Shown: in pieces, positions 1-8,631 of the stretch
Layout: each line of letters opens with the position of its first letter
How positions within the stretch are numbered: the stretch's first letter is position 1
From: JAIXUI01 sp943373175
GTDB taxonomy: Bacteria; Bacteroidota; Bacteroidia; UBA7662; JAIXUI01
Assembly (NCBI GenBank): GCA_943373175.1
Contig: CALSBM010000001.1
Span: 58,836 to 122,835, forward strand
Direction of reading: 5' to 3'
Length of the DNA stretch: 64,000 nt
Notes under the pieces: model-generated
Told to the model about the DNA's origin: nothing
The model's database searches: none
Seen by the model: the letters and a program-made list of their open reading frames with translations, nothing else
Made by a program: the position numbers and the translations under genes

Positions 1-79
1 CTGGAGTACATCCGAAAATGCTTGGAAATGGCGCATCAAAACTATTGCGGATATAGTGGAAGTTTACGGCGAGCAACAT
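1..79 (-). CDS. Polysaccharide deacetylase family protein, N-terminal fragment
   Basis: Only the first 26 codons are inside the window. Reading starts at the ATG complementary to 77-79, directly after the TAA of the formyltransferase (80-82), with no gap. The visible residues include NFHYIRNSF followed by PSIFGCTP, which resemble the start of NodB-type polysaccharide deacetylases, where an NYHYI-like strand opens the barrel. That family removes acetyl groups from N-acetylated sugars or acts on related carbohydrate substrates. The catalytic Asp/His residues lie beyond the window. Its place at the end of the nonulosonate operon suggests co-transcription. The assignment rests on a very short stretch. 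Confidence 0.6.
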   Translation of the reverse strand, partial: MLLAVNFHYIRNSFDAPFPSIFGCTP

Positions 80-883
80 TTAAAACGCGGTTACTATTGG
101 GTATTGAGCCTGCCTAACAGACTGCTGATTAATATACTCAGCCATCATTCCAGACTCAAACTGCTCATACATTTTTTGAATATCTAGGGCGTTCAGGTCT
201 TTTCTTTTGCATTCTTCACCCTGAGTTAAATCTTGTGCTTTAGGTTGAAGTATCCTAGAATGGTATCGTTTTACCACCTCTGGAAACGCTTCGACGGCCT
301 TTATAATGGTTTTATGTCCTAAATCATGGGGGCCATCTAGATGTCCGGCATCAGGACGAACTTGGTGCAAGATTGCGCCTGCATCTACTTGCAGGGTGGC
401 CAAATGTAAGGTTGCGCCAACACATTCCGGTTTTCCATGCACCAAAGGCCAGAAATTGGTTCCTGAACCACGGTAATAAGGCGAAAGTCCTAAATGCAAA
501 TTCAGAAAACGGTTCTCATACTGGCTAAGCAATGGTGCTTTAATTAAGCTTGAACCGAATAGGAGGATATAGTCGAAATTATGGTTGGCAATCCAGTTTA
601 TTATATCTTCTGAATTGCTTTTGCCTGTTTCTACCCAAACAGCATCCAGGTTGTCAACATTACTTGCCTCTTCGAAGAAATACTTCTCACTGACTTGTCG
701 AGCCTTAAAGTGTTCTTCCATGACTTGCTTTTCCTCTACAGGCCAGTCAAATCTTTCGTGGACATTGGCCTTTTTCTCAAAAACAACTCCGGCAACAGGC
801 AAATGGTGGCTGATATAATTCGCCATAAAGCGATGCCTCAGCTCATTTCCAGTAATTATCAGTACTCTAGGTTTTTCCATCAT
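80..883 (-). CDS. Formyltransferase-family protein (Fmt/ArnA-type N-formyltransferase domain)
   Basis: 267 residues. The formyltransferase fold is shown by the segment at residues 128-139, NLHLGLSPYYRG, the equivalent of the NxHxSLLPxYRG motif, and by VDAG at 166-169. The expected Asn-His-Asp catalytic set would be N128, H130 and D167. The family transfers a formyl group from 10-formyltetrahydrofolate to an amino group. This protein lacks the C-terminal domain that true methionyl-tRNA formyltransferases use to bind tRNA, and it lies among sugar genes, so an amino-sugar or phosphoribosyl-type small substrate is likelier (inference). The start overlaps the stop of the upstream hydroxyacid dehydrogenase gene by 4 bases (ATGA), so the two are probably translationally coupled. 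A second ATG codon directly follows the first. Confidence 0.8.
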   Translation of the reverse strand: MMEKPRVLIITGNELRHRFMANYISHHLPVAGVVFEKKANVHERFDWPVEEKQVMEEHFKARQVSEKYFFEEASNVDNLDAVWVETGKSNSEDIINWIANHNFDYILLFGSSLIKAPLLSQYENRFLNLHLGLSPYYRGSGTNFWPLVHGKPECVGATLHLATLQVDAGAILHQVRPDAGHLDGPHDLGHKTIIKAVEAFPEVVKRYHSRILQPKAQDLTQGEECKRKDLNALDIQKMYEQFESGMMAEYINQQSVRQAQYPIVTAF

Positions 884-1794
884 CCAAAATATTGGCGTAA
901 CAGCTTTTCGGCCATAAAAACTTCACAGGCATGCATAGCATCCAAAGATGCACCACCGATATGAGGGGTTATCAACACTGGAAGACCCTCTGCCCTTGCG
1001 AGAAAAAGCGGACTCTTCTTGTAATCTTCAAGTTCTGTAGCCAAAACGTCGGTACCAACTGCTTTTAACTTTCCAGAACGTAGTGCATCAGATAAAGCAA
1101 ATTCGTCAACCAACCCACCTCTAGAAGTGTTCAGAAACCAAGCTGCGGGTTTGAATTTGGCGATTAATTCCCTACTAATCATACCTTTAGTAGTCGCATC
1201 ATAAGGAACATGCAAGCATATTACGTCACTGGTTTCTACCAGTTCCTCCAAAGAATCGTACTGCTTGTAATCAGGGTTTACAACTTGTGGGTCAACATAC
1301 CGAACTTGCATACCGAAGGCCTGCCCGTAACGAGCCATCATGCTACCAATTCTACCTAAACCTATGATACCTAAAGATTTACCTCTGAGTTGATGTCCTC
1401 TAAATAAATCTCTGTTCCAAACCCCATGATCTACTGAAGCCATAGCAGATGGAATATGCCGCATCATAGCAAGCAACAATCCCCAGCTCAATTCAGCAGT
1501 AGAAGGTATGGTCTCTAAGAAAGCAGTCTCTCCTTTCAACGAAAGAAAACCAATGTTTCTTTGTTTCATCGTTTCTAAATCAAGATGATCAAGACCAGTA
1601 GTGGCGGTAACCACCCATTTAAGACGTGGAAACTGACTTAAAACAGACGTATCAATTTTCTTGGCAAGCCTAACTATTAGTACCTCTGCATCTGGATGAG
1701 CATCAGGGAAATAAAGAAACTTAGTTTGTAAAAGTGCAACGGCATCCAAACTATAACGGTCTGGCTCCAGGTTGCTTACCAGTATTTGGCTCAT
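880..1794 (-). CDS. D-2-hydroxyacid dehydrogenase (NAD-binding)
   Basis: 304 residues, typical for the D-isomer-specific 2-hydroxyacid dehydrogenase family (phosphoglycerate, glycerate and erythronate dehydrogenases). The NAD fold is marked by GLGRIG at residues 145-150. The catalytic set is visible as R225 (in NTSRGG), an acidic residue near 254, and H278 (in TPHIGGAS). The family interconverts 2-keto and D-2-hydroxy acids. It is unusual between neuA and a formyltransferase. It may supply a hydroxyacyl substituent, or oxidise or reduce a pathway intermediate (inference). The substrate cannot be read from sequence. The start shares one base with the neuA stop (TAATG). Confidence 0.85.
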   Translation of the reverse strand: MSQILVSNLEPDRYSLDAVALLQTKFLYFPDAHPDAEVLIVRLAKKIDTSVLSQFPRLKWVVTATTGLDHLDLETMKQRNIGFLSLKGETAFLETIPSTAELSWGLLLAMMRHIPSAMASVDHGVWNRDLFRGHQLRGKSLGIIGLGRIGSMMARYGQAFGMQVRYVDPQVVNPDYKQYDSLEELVETSDVICLHVPYDATTKGMISRELIAKFKPAAWFLNTSRGGLVDEFALSDALRSGKLKAVGTDVLATELEDYKKSPLFLARAEGLPVLITPHIGGASLDAMHACEVFMAEKLLRQYFG

Positions 1795-2492
1795 TAGTGT
1801 TTTTCAGAAAGCCAGTCCTTCATCACTACCTCGGCGATTAACAAATCGCGTGGCTCATCAATATTAAGCAATTGGGAAGCAGGCATTAGATAACCCAAAC
1901 TAGGGGAAGCCATCACAGTTCCTACTTGTTTAAATGCTTCACAACGAACAACATAAATAGATCCGTTGCGATAAAAGGCAGGAGGAATATCCTGTCTTCT
2001 TGTACTTTCAAATTCCGGCATAATGGGCTGAAGGTCAGGAGCATCTCCTTTCATCCAGTACATTCTTGCGGGGTGAACATCATTCATTGCACATACGGAA
2101 ATAACCGAGTTAGCATGGGCATTCCGCTTAAGTAAATCCATGCTTTCAGCTATTTGAGCAGAGGTACGAATAGGAGAAGTGGGTTGAAGCAAAACAACCG
2201 CTTCAACATCTGTATCAGAGAGGGCAAGCACTGCTTCAATTGTTTCTCCAATGGGGCTATTATCGCGGGCAATAGCAGGATCACGTTCATGAATTTTCAC
2301 ATCCGGATATAGGCGGGCAACATCGAGTATTTGCAAATCATCGCTACTAACCCAAACCTCATGAATTGCCTCACATTGCAAAGCTGCCTCGATGCTATAG
2401 GCAATCAATGGTTTCCCTAATACAGGGGCAACATTCTTTCCGGGCACTCCTTTAGAACCTCCACGGGCAGGAATCAACGCGATGGCTTTCAT
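1794..2492 (-). CDS. neuA: CMP-nonulosonate cytidylyltransferase (NeuA family)
   Basis: 232 residues. The N-terminal nucleotide-binding signature LIPARGGSKGVPGKN (about residues 6-20) is diagnostic for acylneuraminate cytidylyltransferases, which activate sialic, legionaminic or pseudaminic acids with CTP to CMP-sugars. The length fits the single-domain bacterial form without the C-terminal esterase or phosphatase part seen in some NeuA proteins. It lies directly after neuC and neuB, so the three core steps are consecutive. Which nonulosonic acid is made cannot be decided, because CMP-Neu5Ac and CMP-Leg synthetases are close relatives. The start codon overlaps the neuC stop by one base. Confidence 0.9.
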   Translation of the reverse strand: MKAIALIPARGGSKGVPGKNVAPVLGKPLIAYSIEAALQCEAIHEVWVSSDDLQILDVARLYPDVKIHERDPAIARDNSPIGETIEAVLALSDTDVEAVVLLQPTSPIRTSAQIAESMDLLKRNAHANSVISVCAMNDVHPARMYWMKGDAPDLQPIMPEFESTRRQDIPPAFYRNGSIYVVRCEAFKQVGTVMASPSLGYLMPASQLLNIDEPRDLLIAEVVMKDWLSEKH

Positions 2493-3649
2493 TAATAGGA
2501 AATCGTCTTATGAAATGAAAGAGGGACAGTTGCTAGCAAGTCGGCTATTTTCTTTCCAGCATCTCCTCCTCCGTAAACATGATCTTGTGCTGGTTTTGGC
2601 CGGTCTCTACACGCCTGAATGGCGTCAAGAATCGCCTGACGCTGATATTCAACATCGATTACATTCGAGCCTCTGTCACGCATATTCTGCCGAGAGCCGA
2701 TGTTAACAACCGGAACTCCAAGGAAGGCACTTTCTCTGATTCCTACACTTGAGTTACCTACCAATGCTTTGCTGTTGTAGATTAATCTCAAGAAGTCGTT
2801 GGGCTCCATGTTCTTAAAGAAGTGTACATGGTTGAGTTTGTTTTTTTCACGGAAAGAGCGAATTCCTGAAGAAGTTCCATCTGCTCCGGCATCAACATTG
2901 GGCCAGAACCAAAAAACGGGAATATCAAGTTCACTTACTGCATGGAGCGTTTCCTCGATATGCACCCTCGACTCTTTGTATTCTGTAGTAACCGGATGTT
3001 GCATTACCACCACATATCCGTTGCTAAAATCAGGTCTAGCCCCAACGCCACCATATTTTTGATAGGGGTCGAAATCTAGCGCCGGACTTTGAAGCACTTC
3101 TGCTGCCAAATCAATGGAAGGGCAACCCGTATTCCACACTTTATCTTCATGTTCTCCTAAGCGAATAACTCTTTCGCGTGCACTCTCCGATGCAGTGAAG
3201 TGATAGTCAGCAAGTTTAGTTATCGCATGTCTTACTTTCTCATCAATATTTCCGGTTACTTCTCCACCCTGAACATGTGCCAAAGGAATGTTCATATAAG
3301 AGGCTGAAATTGCGGTTGCCATGGTTTCAAATCTGTCGGCTACCGTAACAACAATGTCGGGGCGAAGGTTATCGAATACTGTTGAAAGTTCCAGGATACC
3401 AATACCTGTTGTCTTCGCGGCAGCGGTCAAGTTCTCTCCTTCGAGCACATTAAACACCTTTGCTGTTATTTCAAATCCATCTTTCTGAATGTAATTAACC
3501 GCAGAACCATACCGATCCAGCAATGCTGAAGCTGCAATGATAAGTTGAAGTTCGAGTTCAGGATGTTGTTGTATGGCCTTCAATGCAGTTTTGATTCTGC
3601 TATAGCTAGGCCTAGCCGTTACAACAACGGCGATTTTTCTTCTGGTCAT
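2492..3649 (-). CDS. neuC: UDP-N-acetylglucosamine 2-epimerase, hydrolysing type (NeuC/LegG family)
   Basis: 385 residues, the usual size of hydrolysing UDP-HexNAc 2-epimerases. The family features visible are VVTARPSYSRIKTALKAI near the N terminus and the UDP-binding region GNSSVGIRESAFLGVPVVNI, followed by GSRQ and RGSN, near the C terminus. NeuC releases UDP and gives ManNAc from UDP-GlcNAc. LegG acts on UDP-N,N'-diacetylbacillosamine. The dehydratase and aminotransferase that distinguish legionaminic acid synthesis are not in this window, so the substrate stays open. Its end overlaps neuA by one base, and its start overlaps the neuB stop by 4 bases. Confidence 0.88.
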   Translation of the reverse strand: MTRRKIAVVVTARPSYSRIKTALKAIQQHPELELQLIIAASALLDRYGSAVNYIQKDGFEITAKVFNVLEGENLTAAAKTTGIGILELSTVFDNLRPDIVVTVADRFETMATAISASYMNIPLAHVQGGEVTGNIDEKVRHAITKLADYHFTASESARERVIRLGEHEDKVWNTGCPSIDLAAEVLQSPALDFDPYQKYGGVGARPDFSNGYVVVMQHPVTTEYKESRVHIEETLHAVSELDIPVFWFWPNVDAGADGTSSGIRSFREKNKLNHVHFFKNMEPNDFLRLIYNSKALVGNSSVGIRESAFLGVPVVNIGSRQNMRDRGSNVIDVEYQRQAILDAIQACRDRPKPAQDHVYGGGDAGKKIADLLATVPLSFHKTISY

Positions 3650-4653
3650 TCAACCAAGTCTTCAAAGTTGAGGAAAGACTGTGCTTGCATATCATGCTTG
3701 AGCACACGTCCGATAATACTTTCAAATTGAGCAGCAGGTATTCCCTGATTGGCAGGTTTCTTCGTTTCTAAATCTTCGAATCGAATAACATGGCCTGCAC
3801 AAAAACTGCCTCTAACTGCTAATGCTTTCCCAAAAATAATTTTTGCTGTTGCAAAGCGACCCACATCGTTCTTATCGACCACGGTATCACGCATAACTTC
3901 AATTTGACGAACCGAATGTACTAATTGCTTCACCTCGTCAATTACGAGGGAAGAAGCAGCATCTGGGCCAAACATTCTACGATCAAACACAACGTGGAAT
4001 TCTAATATCTCAGCTCCCAAGCTTACGGCACATAATGGGGCAGCAAGAGACGCAGAGTGATCTGATAAGCCAACTGGCATTTTATACCGAGCTTTCATTT
4101 CCAACATAGCCTGAATACCAACACGTTCTGGAGGAGTCGGGTATTCTGTATTGCACTGAAGTACACTTAGAGGAACATTCTTCGACTGAAGAAATGCAAT
4201 GGATTGGTCGAGTTCGTCATAAGAACTCATTCCAGAAGAAAGTATCACAGGTTTGCCTGTTCTGGCAATGTGTTCCAGCATTAGCAAATTTGAAACTTCC
4301 CCCGAACCAATTTTATAGCGCTTTACCCCTATACGCTCCAACAATTCCACCGCTTCCACAGAGAAAGGAGATGACATAAATTCCATTCCCTTTTCTTCAC
4401 AATGTGTTTTAATTCCAACCCATTGTTCTTCCGTAAAGCCCATTCTCTTCCAATAGTCAAAGCGCGTATTATCCACTTTGGAAAAATTGACTCGGAATGG
4501 TTCAAATTCGGAGCTTTCTGCTTCTGCAATATGGGTTTGAAATTTAACAACATCAACTCCTGTTTCTGCAAGAGCATCGATGTAGGAATGAAGAATGCCA
4601 AGGCTTCCATCGTGAGCCTGAGCAATCTCTGCTATAATGAGGGTTTTAGTCAC
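3646..4653 (-). CDS. neuB: N-acetylneuraminate/nonulosonate synthase (NeuB family)
   Basis: 335 residues. The TIM-barrel synthase domain (about 1-265) shows KFQTH near residue 38, the segment KIGSGEVSN, GKPVILSSGMSSYDEL, and LSDHS followed by EFHVVFDR. The C-terminal part (about 275-335) is an antifreeze-like SAF domain, ending around the segment NQGIPA. The enzyme condenses phosphoenolpyruvate with ManNAc or a 6-deoxy diacetamido hexose to form the nine-carbon nonulosonic acid. It sits between the TviC-like epimerase upstream and neuC downstream with 4-base overlaps on both sides, so it is part of one transcription unit. Confidence 0.9.
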   Translation of the reverse strand: MTKTLIIAEIAQAHDGSLGILHSYIDALAETGVDVVKFQTHIAEAESSEFEPFRVNFSKVDNTRFDYWKRMGFTEEQWVGIKTHCEEKGMEFMSSPFSVEAVELLERIGVKRYKIGSGEVSNLLMLEHIARTGKPVILSSGMSSYDELDQSIAFLQSKNVPLSVLQCNTEYPTPPERVGIQAMLEMKARYKMPVGLSDHSASLAAPLCAVSLGAEILEFHVVFDRRMFGPDAASSLVIDEVKQLVHSVRQIEVMRDTVVDKNDVGRFATAKIIFGKALAVRGSFCAGHVIRFEDLETKKPANQGIPAAQFESIIGRVLKHDMQAQSFLNFEDLVE

Positions 4654-5648
4654 TTGTTTTCACCCTCTTGGTCTGAAAACCACCGGAAAGTGCTTTCCAA
4701 CCCTGTTTTTAAATCAAAAAGGGGATTATATCCCAACAAAGTTCGAGCTTTTGTGATATCTGCAAGGCTATCGCGAACGTCTCCAGCGCGAGAAGATCCA
4801 TAAGATGGCTTTAAGGTTGTTGATGAAAGCTCAGCCAGAATATTCCACATGCCGTTTAAGGTAGTACGTTCTCCAAATGCGATGTTGTAAACCTGATTCA
4901 ATGCTTCTTGAGAGTCTGTTTCCATCGCACAGATGTTGGCCTGTACTGCGTTTTCTACAAAGGTAAAATCCCTGCTTTGTTCTCCGTCTCCATTAATCAG
5001 TGGTGCTTCACCTTGAAGTATTAATCCAATAAATTTTGGAATAACCGCAGCGTAAGCTCCGTTTGGGTTTTGCCAAGGACCAAAGACATTGAAGTATCTT
5101 AATCCTATTGTATTCACTCCATACACTTTGTAAAAAACATCCGCATAGAGCTCATTAACATACTTCGTAACCGCATAAGGAGAAAGGGGCTTTCCAATCT
5201 TATCTTCCGTTTTCGGCAACTGCTGACTATCACCATACGTTGAAGAGGAAGCCGCATACACCATTTTACCTATGCCTGCTTCGTTTACTGCAACCAACAT
5301 ATTAAGGAATCCGGCAATATTGACTGCATTGGTAGTAATTGGATCATTAATGGATCGAGGAACGGAACCCAACGCAGCTTGATGAAGAACATCAGTCATT
5401 CCTTTAACTGCATTGTTGCAATCGTCAAGATTACGGATGTCGCCTTCAAGAAATTCAAAGTCCGGCCTTCCTATGAATTCCTGGATGTTATCTAAGTTTC
5501 CAGTAGCTAGGTTATCGAGAACTCGAACCTTTCCGGTACCATGACTAAGTAAGTATCTCACCAAATTAGAGCCAATAAAACCAGCCCCTCCGGTTACGAG
5601 AACACGTCTGTCGGCGAGGTTGCTACGATGATAAATGGGGTTAGTCAA
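4650..5648 (-). CDS. UDP-N-acetylhexosamine C4-epimerase-like SDR (TviC/WbpP type)
   Basis: 332 residues of an extended short-chain dehydrogenase/reductase. The NAD-binding motif GGAGFIGSNLV is near residues 20-30. The active-site region shows AASSSTYGDS and YAVTKYVNELY (YxxxK). NAD-dependent epimerases of this length in capsule loci interconvert the 4-position of UDP-GlcNAc and UDP-GalNAc or their uronic acids. Pairing with the adjacent TviB/WbpO-like dehydrogenase recalls the Vi-antigen and Pseudomonas O6 pathway that makes UDP-GalNAcA. Substrate assignment is by context only. It lies 12 bases after the dehydrogenase gene. Confidence 0.82.
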   Translation of the reverse strand: MTNPIYHRSNLADRRVLVTGGAGFIGSNLVRYLLSHGTGKVRVLDNLATGNLDNIQEFIGRPDFEFLEGDIRNLDDCNNAVKGMTDVLHQAALGSVPRSINDPITTNAVNIAGFLNMLVAVNEAGIGKMVYAASSSTYGDSQQLPKTEDKIGKPLSPYAVTKYVNELYADVFYKVYGVNTIGLRYFNVFGPWQNPNGAYAAVIPKFIGLILQGEAPLINGDGEQSRDFTFVENAVQANICAMETDSQEALNQVYNIAFGERTTLNGMWNILAELSSTTLKPSYGSSRAGDVRDSLADITKARTLLGYNPLFDLKTGLESTFRWFSDQEGENK

Positions 5649-5660
5649 AATGCTTAATAA

Positions 5661-6932
5661 TTAAAGGCGTGCATCTACCAAAGAACGGTCATAAAACGAC
5701 TTGATGTCGTAAATGACAGCATTTGGGCTTGTAATGGCTTTCACATCGAGATTCGCAAACTCCTTATGTGATACGGCCAGTACAACAGCATCAAATTTGG
5801 TGGCCTTTATAGCAGCTTCAGTACTAAGATCAAGGTCATATTCATGCTTAACTTCTTCAGCATCTGCCCAAGGATCAAAAACGCTAACATCTGTATGAAA
5901 TGCTTTCAGCTCTCGAATCACATCAATGACTTTAGAGTTTCGAATATCAGGGCAATTTTCTTTGAATGTAATTCCTAGAACAAGGATTTTGGAACCGAGA
6001 ATCCGCAAATCCTTGCGAACCATGTGCTTCACAATTTGATCAGCAACGTACTGTCCCATTCCATCGTTCAATCGACGACCGGCAAGGATAATTTCTGGAT
6101 GATACCCTACTTCCTGCGCTTTTTGTGCCAAGTAATAAGGATCTACCCCTATGCAGTGCCCTCCAACTAAACCAGGTTTAAACTTCAAGAAGTTCCACTT
6201 GGTGGCCGCTGCATCCAACACATCCTGCGTATCAATCCCCATTAGATTAAAAATCTTGGAGAGCTCATTGACAAACGCAATGTTGATATCTCTCTGGGAG
6301 TTTTCAATCACCTTGGCTGCTTCAGCTACTCTAATGCTTGCCGCTTTAAAGGTTCCGGCTACAATTATGGTTTTATAAAGCTGGTCAACGGTTTCAGCAA
6401 CCTCAGGTGTTGATCCTGAAGTAACTTTCAGAATTTTGGTTACTGTATGCTCTTTATCTCCCGGGTTAATTCTTTCGGGCGAATAACCGCAGTAGAAATC
6501 CTGATTAAACTTAAATCCGGAAACTTTTTCTAACACCGGAACACATTCATCTTCTGTAACACCAGGATAAACCGTGGATTCATAAACCACGATATCCCCT
6601 TTCTTCAAAACTTTTCCGACTGTTTCACTGGCTTTATAAAGTGGCGTTAAATCCGGACGATTATGCTTGTCGGTTGGGGTTGGAACTGTAACAATAAAAA
6701 TGGTACAATCACGGATTTCGTCAAGTTGTGTGGTGTAGGAAATCTTATCTGATAGTTTCAGGTTATCTGAATCAACTTCCAGAGTTCGGTCATATCCGTT
6801 TTTAAGCTCCTCAATTCGAGAAGCGTTAATATCAAAACCAACGGTTCTGATTTTCTTTCCAAACTCAACGGCGAGTGGCAAACCCACGTAACCTAGGCCT
6901 ATAACGGCAATTTTTGCTTCTGTAACGTTCAT
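5661..6932 (-). CDS. Nucleotide-sugar dehydrogenase (TviB/WbpO-like UDP-HexNAc 6-dehydrogenase)
   Basis: 423 residues. The UDP-glucose/GDP-mannose dehydrogenase layout is complete: an N-terminal NAD fold with VIGLGYVGLPLAVEFG (10-25), a central domain with the catalytic C260 in GGHCIGVDPYYL, and a C-terminal UDP-binding domain beginning near 310 with LGITFKENCPDIRNSKV. The enzyme oxidises C6 of a UDP-sugar to a carboxylate in two NAD-dependent steps. The pattern is closest to the UDP-N-acetylglucosamine/galactosamine branch. It is the first gene of the minus-strand sugar operon, with a 460-base non-coding region upstream. Confidence 0.88.
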   Translation of the reverse strand: MNVTEAKIAVIGLGYVGLPLAVEFGKKIRTVGFDINASRIEELKNGYDRTLEVDSDNLKLSDKISYTTQLDEIRDCTIFIVTVPTPTDKHNRPDLTPLYKASETVGKVLKKGDIVVYESTVYPGVTEDECVPVLEKVSGFKFNQDFYCGYSPERINPGDKEHTVTKILKVTSGSTPEVAETVDQLYKTIIVAGTFKAASIRVAEAAKVIENSQRDINIAFVNELSKIFNLMGIDTQDVLDAAATKWNFLKFKPGLVGGHCIGVDPYYLAQKAQEVGYHPEIILAGRRLNDGMGQYVADQIVKHMVRKDLRILGSKILVLGITFKENCPDIRNSKVIDVIRELKAFHTDVSVFDPWADAEEVKHEYDLDLSTEAAIKATKFDAVVLAVSHKEFANLDVKAITSPNAVIYDIKSFYDRSLVDARL

Positions 6933-7392
6933 TCAAGAGAATTTTATCTGTTTCAGTTTATCGTTTTTCTTTGGTATCGGGGATTAAGCTTTGAACACGC
7001 CCCATTAACTTTTTCATAACATTTCCTCAGGGAGCATTAAATATTAATTAGAGATGCTCCAACGCTTGTTCCTTCAAAACAAGTCTTTGCTTCCTGATAT
7101 CATGTCTGCTTGCTCTTTTAACTCCTTGATATTAAGGCGCTTAAAATTAGATGTTGAGTCCTAAATTTAGAATAATCTTTGATGAAGACACAGCTTCGCC
7201 CTTTGAGTCACGGCAAAGTTAACAAACAAGTAGAACTTAAGCCTTCATTATCTATACTCTACTAACTGCAACTAAAACCCTTCTATGTAGCCTTGTCTTT
7301 AAATGCCCTTATTTAAAGCACTTATAATGGCTGTTATTTTATTATTAATACTAAACACGAGCAGAGATCATTTCATAAAAATTGGGGAAATA
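6933..7392. other. 460-base intergenic region upstream of the polysaccharide operon
   Basis: No convincing gene is seen. The stretch is AT-rich. A minus-strand TAnnTTTG match, the Bacteroidota -7 consensus, lies at 7214-7221 (CAAAGTTA on the plus strand), about 280 bases upstream of the dehydrogenase start, but no clear -33 element is found at the usual distance. A short inverted pair CTTTG/CAAAG flanks this site. If it is the real promoter, the operon has a long leader. The left third next to the gene shows no clear hairpin terminator for the upstream SGNH hydrolase gene. Confidence 0.4.
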
Positions 7393-8631
7393 TCAAAAAA
7401 TCAGCTTTTTAACATTCTCTCTACCGTTTCTAAACCACGTAAGCAGGAGTATATCTCCACGCTTCCCATAGATAAATCGACAATCTTTCATATTAGTACG
7501 TCTTCCGGCAAGATCTGAAATCATTACTTGCGTAGGTTGAGTTTCCCAAATCCACTTATAATGCCCATCCTGATATAAAAAACGGTCTTCTTCTTTATCG
7601 GAGTACTGTAAGTCTGTGCTATTTAGAAAGACAGTGTTGGTTACGCTGTCTTTAGTATTGCAATGTTCGCTGATTAACAACACCGTATAGTTACCGGGGT
7701 TAGCATAAAGATGACTTGGAGACCAGGTTGTATCTGACTGGCCGTCTCCAAACGTCCAGCGTGCTTTCGAAGCGAAAAAGGAGTTGTTCTGAAATTGGAC
7801 TTGTAAGCCTTGAGTATTCCAACTAAACATAGAAACTGGATGCCAAAGGCCAAGATTCCAAAGTGGAAGGGAATCGAACACAACCTCGCGTACAACTGTT
7901 CTTAACTGCCTCGCTGTAACACTGTCTAGGCTAGCCTTATAATTACATACTTCCGGGTTATTCTGAAAAAAAATGCTGTAAAAAGCAGAAGCAGCAAGGT
8001 ATGACCCCGCAATCTCGGGATGGCTGCCATCTGATTGATAAAGAGAAACTTGTGGAAGCAGGCTTCTCACTTTTTTCCAAACATCTCCAACCGGACACAG
8101 CAAGGCCTTATTAGAGTCAGCCATTTGTCGGTACCTTAAAGCAAGCAGGCTATCCATGCCAGCGTATGTGCATACCGGCGGCCATTGTGCACAATTAGCC
8201 TGATCGCCATTTTGCCTTCCCCAAGTGCGATAAAACACCACTTTAGCGCAAGGATTAGCTAAATGAATTAAGCTATCAAGTGCTTTGGCATAAGGAAAAA
8301 CTTCAAGTTCAACTTGGCTTTGTGGAAATGCAGGCCGCTGGCTTTGTTCCTGTAACACTACATAATCCCATCCAGGTTGCTGAATTAAACTTAATGTAGG
8401 TTGATGAGTGGTGTGCCCCTGAAAAGTAAAACCTCCCGGAGTACTCATAGCAGTAAACACAGAATCACCAGCAGAAGCTGCCATCTTTGAAACCATCTCT
8501 GGGAGGTTATTAACTGCAGTGTAGCTGTTCCCGATGAACAAAACCCGCTTTATACGACCTGTGGCCTGAGCACTGGCCAATTGCCAGCACATCAGGCCAC
8601 AAATCATCCAATAAGGAATAGCTATTCTCAT
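7393..8631 (-). CDS. Secreted SGNH/GDSL-like hydrolase with PKD-like domain
   Basis: 412 residues. A signal peptide ending near ASAQA (residues 19-23) is followed by an SGNH hydrolase domain. The nucleophile block is FIGNSY with S36. The likely Asp/His pair is D201 and H204 in SDGSHPEIAGSY. The family hydrolyses esters, often carbohydrate O-acetyl groups. A PKD-like beta-sandwich follows at about 268-330 (WTFGDGQSD, then a NYTVLL strand). The last ~50 residues resemble a weak T9SS sorting domain ending in KLIF. The start overlaps the stop of the GH13 gene by 4 bases, so the two exported enzymes are co-expressed. Its substrate is not evident. Confidence 0.78.
   Translation of the reverse strand: MRIAIPYWMICGLMCWQLASAQATGRIKRVLFIGNSYTAVNNLPEMVSKMAASAGDSVFTAMSTPGGFTFQGHTTHQPTLSLIQQPGWDYVVLQEQSQRPAFPQSQVELEVFPYAKALDSLIHLANPCAKVVFYRTWGRQNGDQANCAQWPPVCTYAGMDSLLALRYRQMADSNKALLCPVGDVWKKVRSLLPQVSLYQSDGSHPEIAGSYLAASAFYSIFFQNNPEVCNYKASLDSVTARQLRTVVREVVFDSLPLWNLGLWHPVSMFSWNTQGLQVQFQNNSFFASKARWTFGDGQSDTTWSPSHLYANPGNYTVLLISEHCNTKDSVTNTVFLNSTDLQYSDKEEDRFLYQDGHYKWIWETQPTQVMISDLAGRRTNMKDCRFIYGKRGDILLLTWFRNGRENVKKLIF

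Noticed and set aside
7303..7518. Plus-strand open frame of 71 residues with a hydrophobic start
   Set aside because: It overlaps the 3' end of the SGNH hydrolase gene on the other strand and begins in AT-rich DNA. It has no family support.
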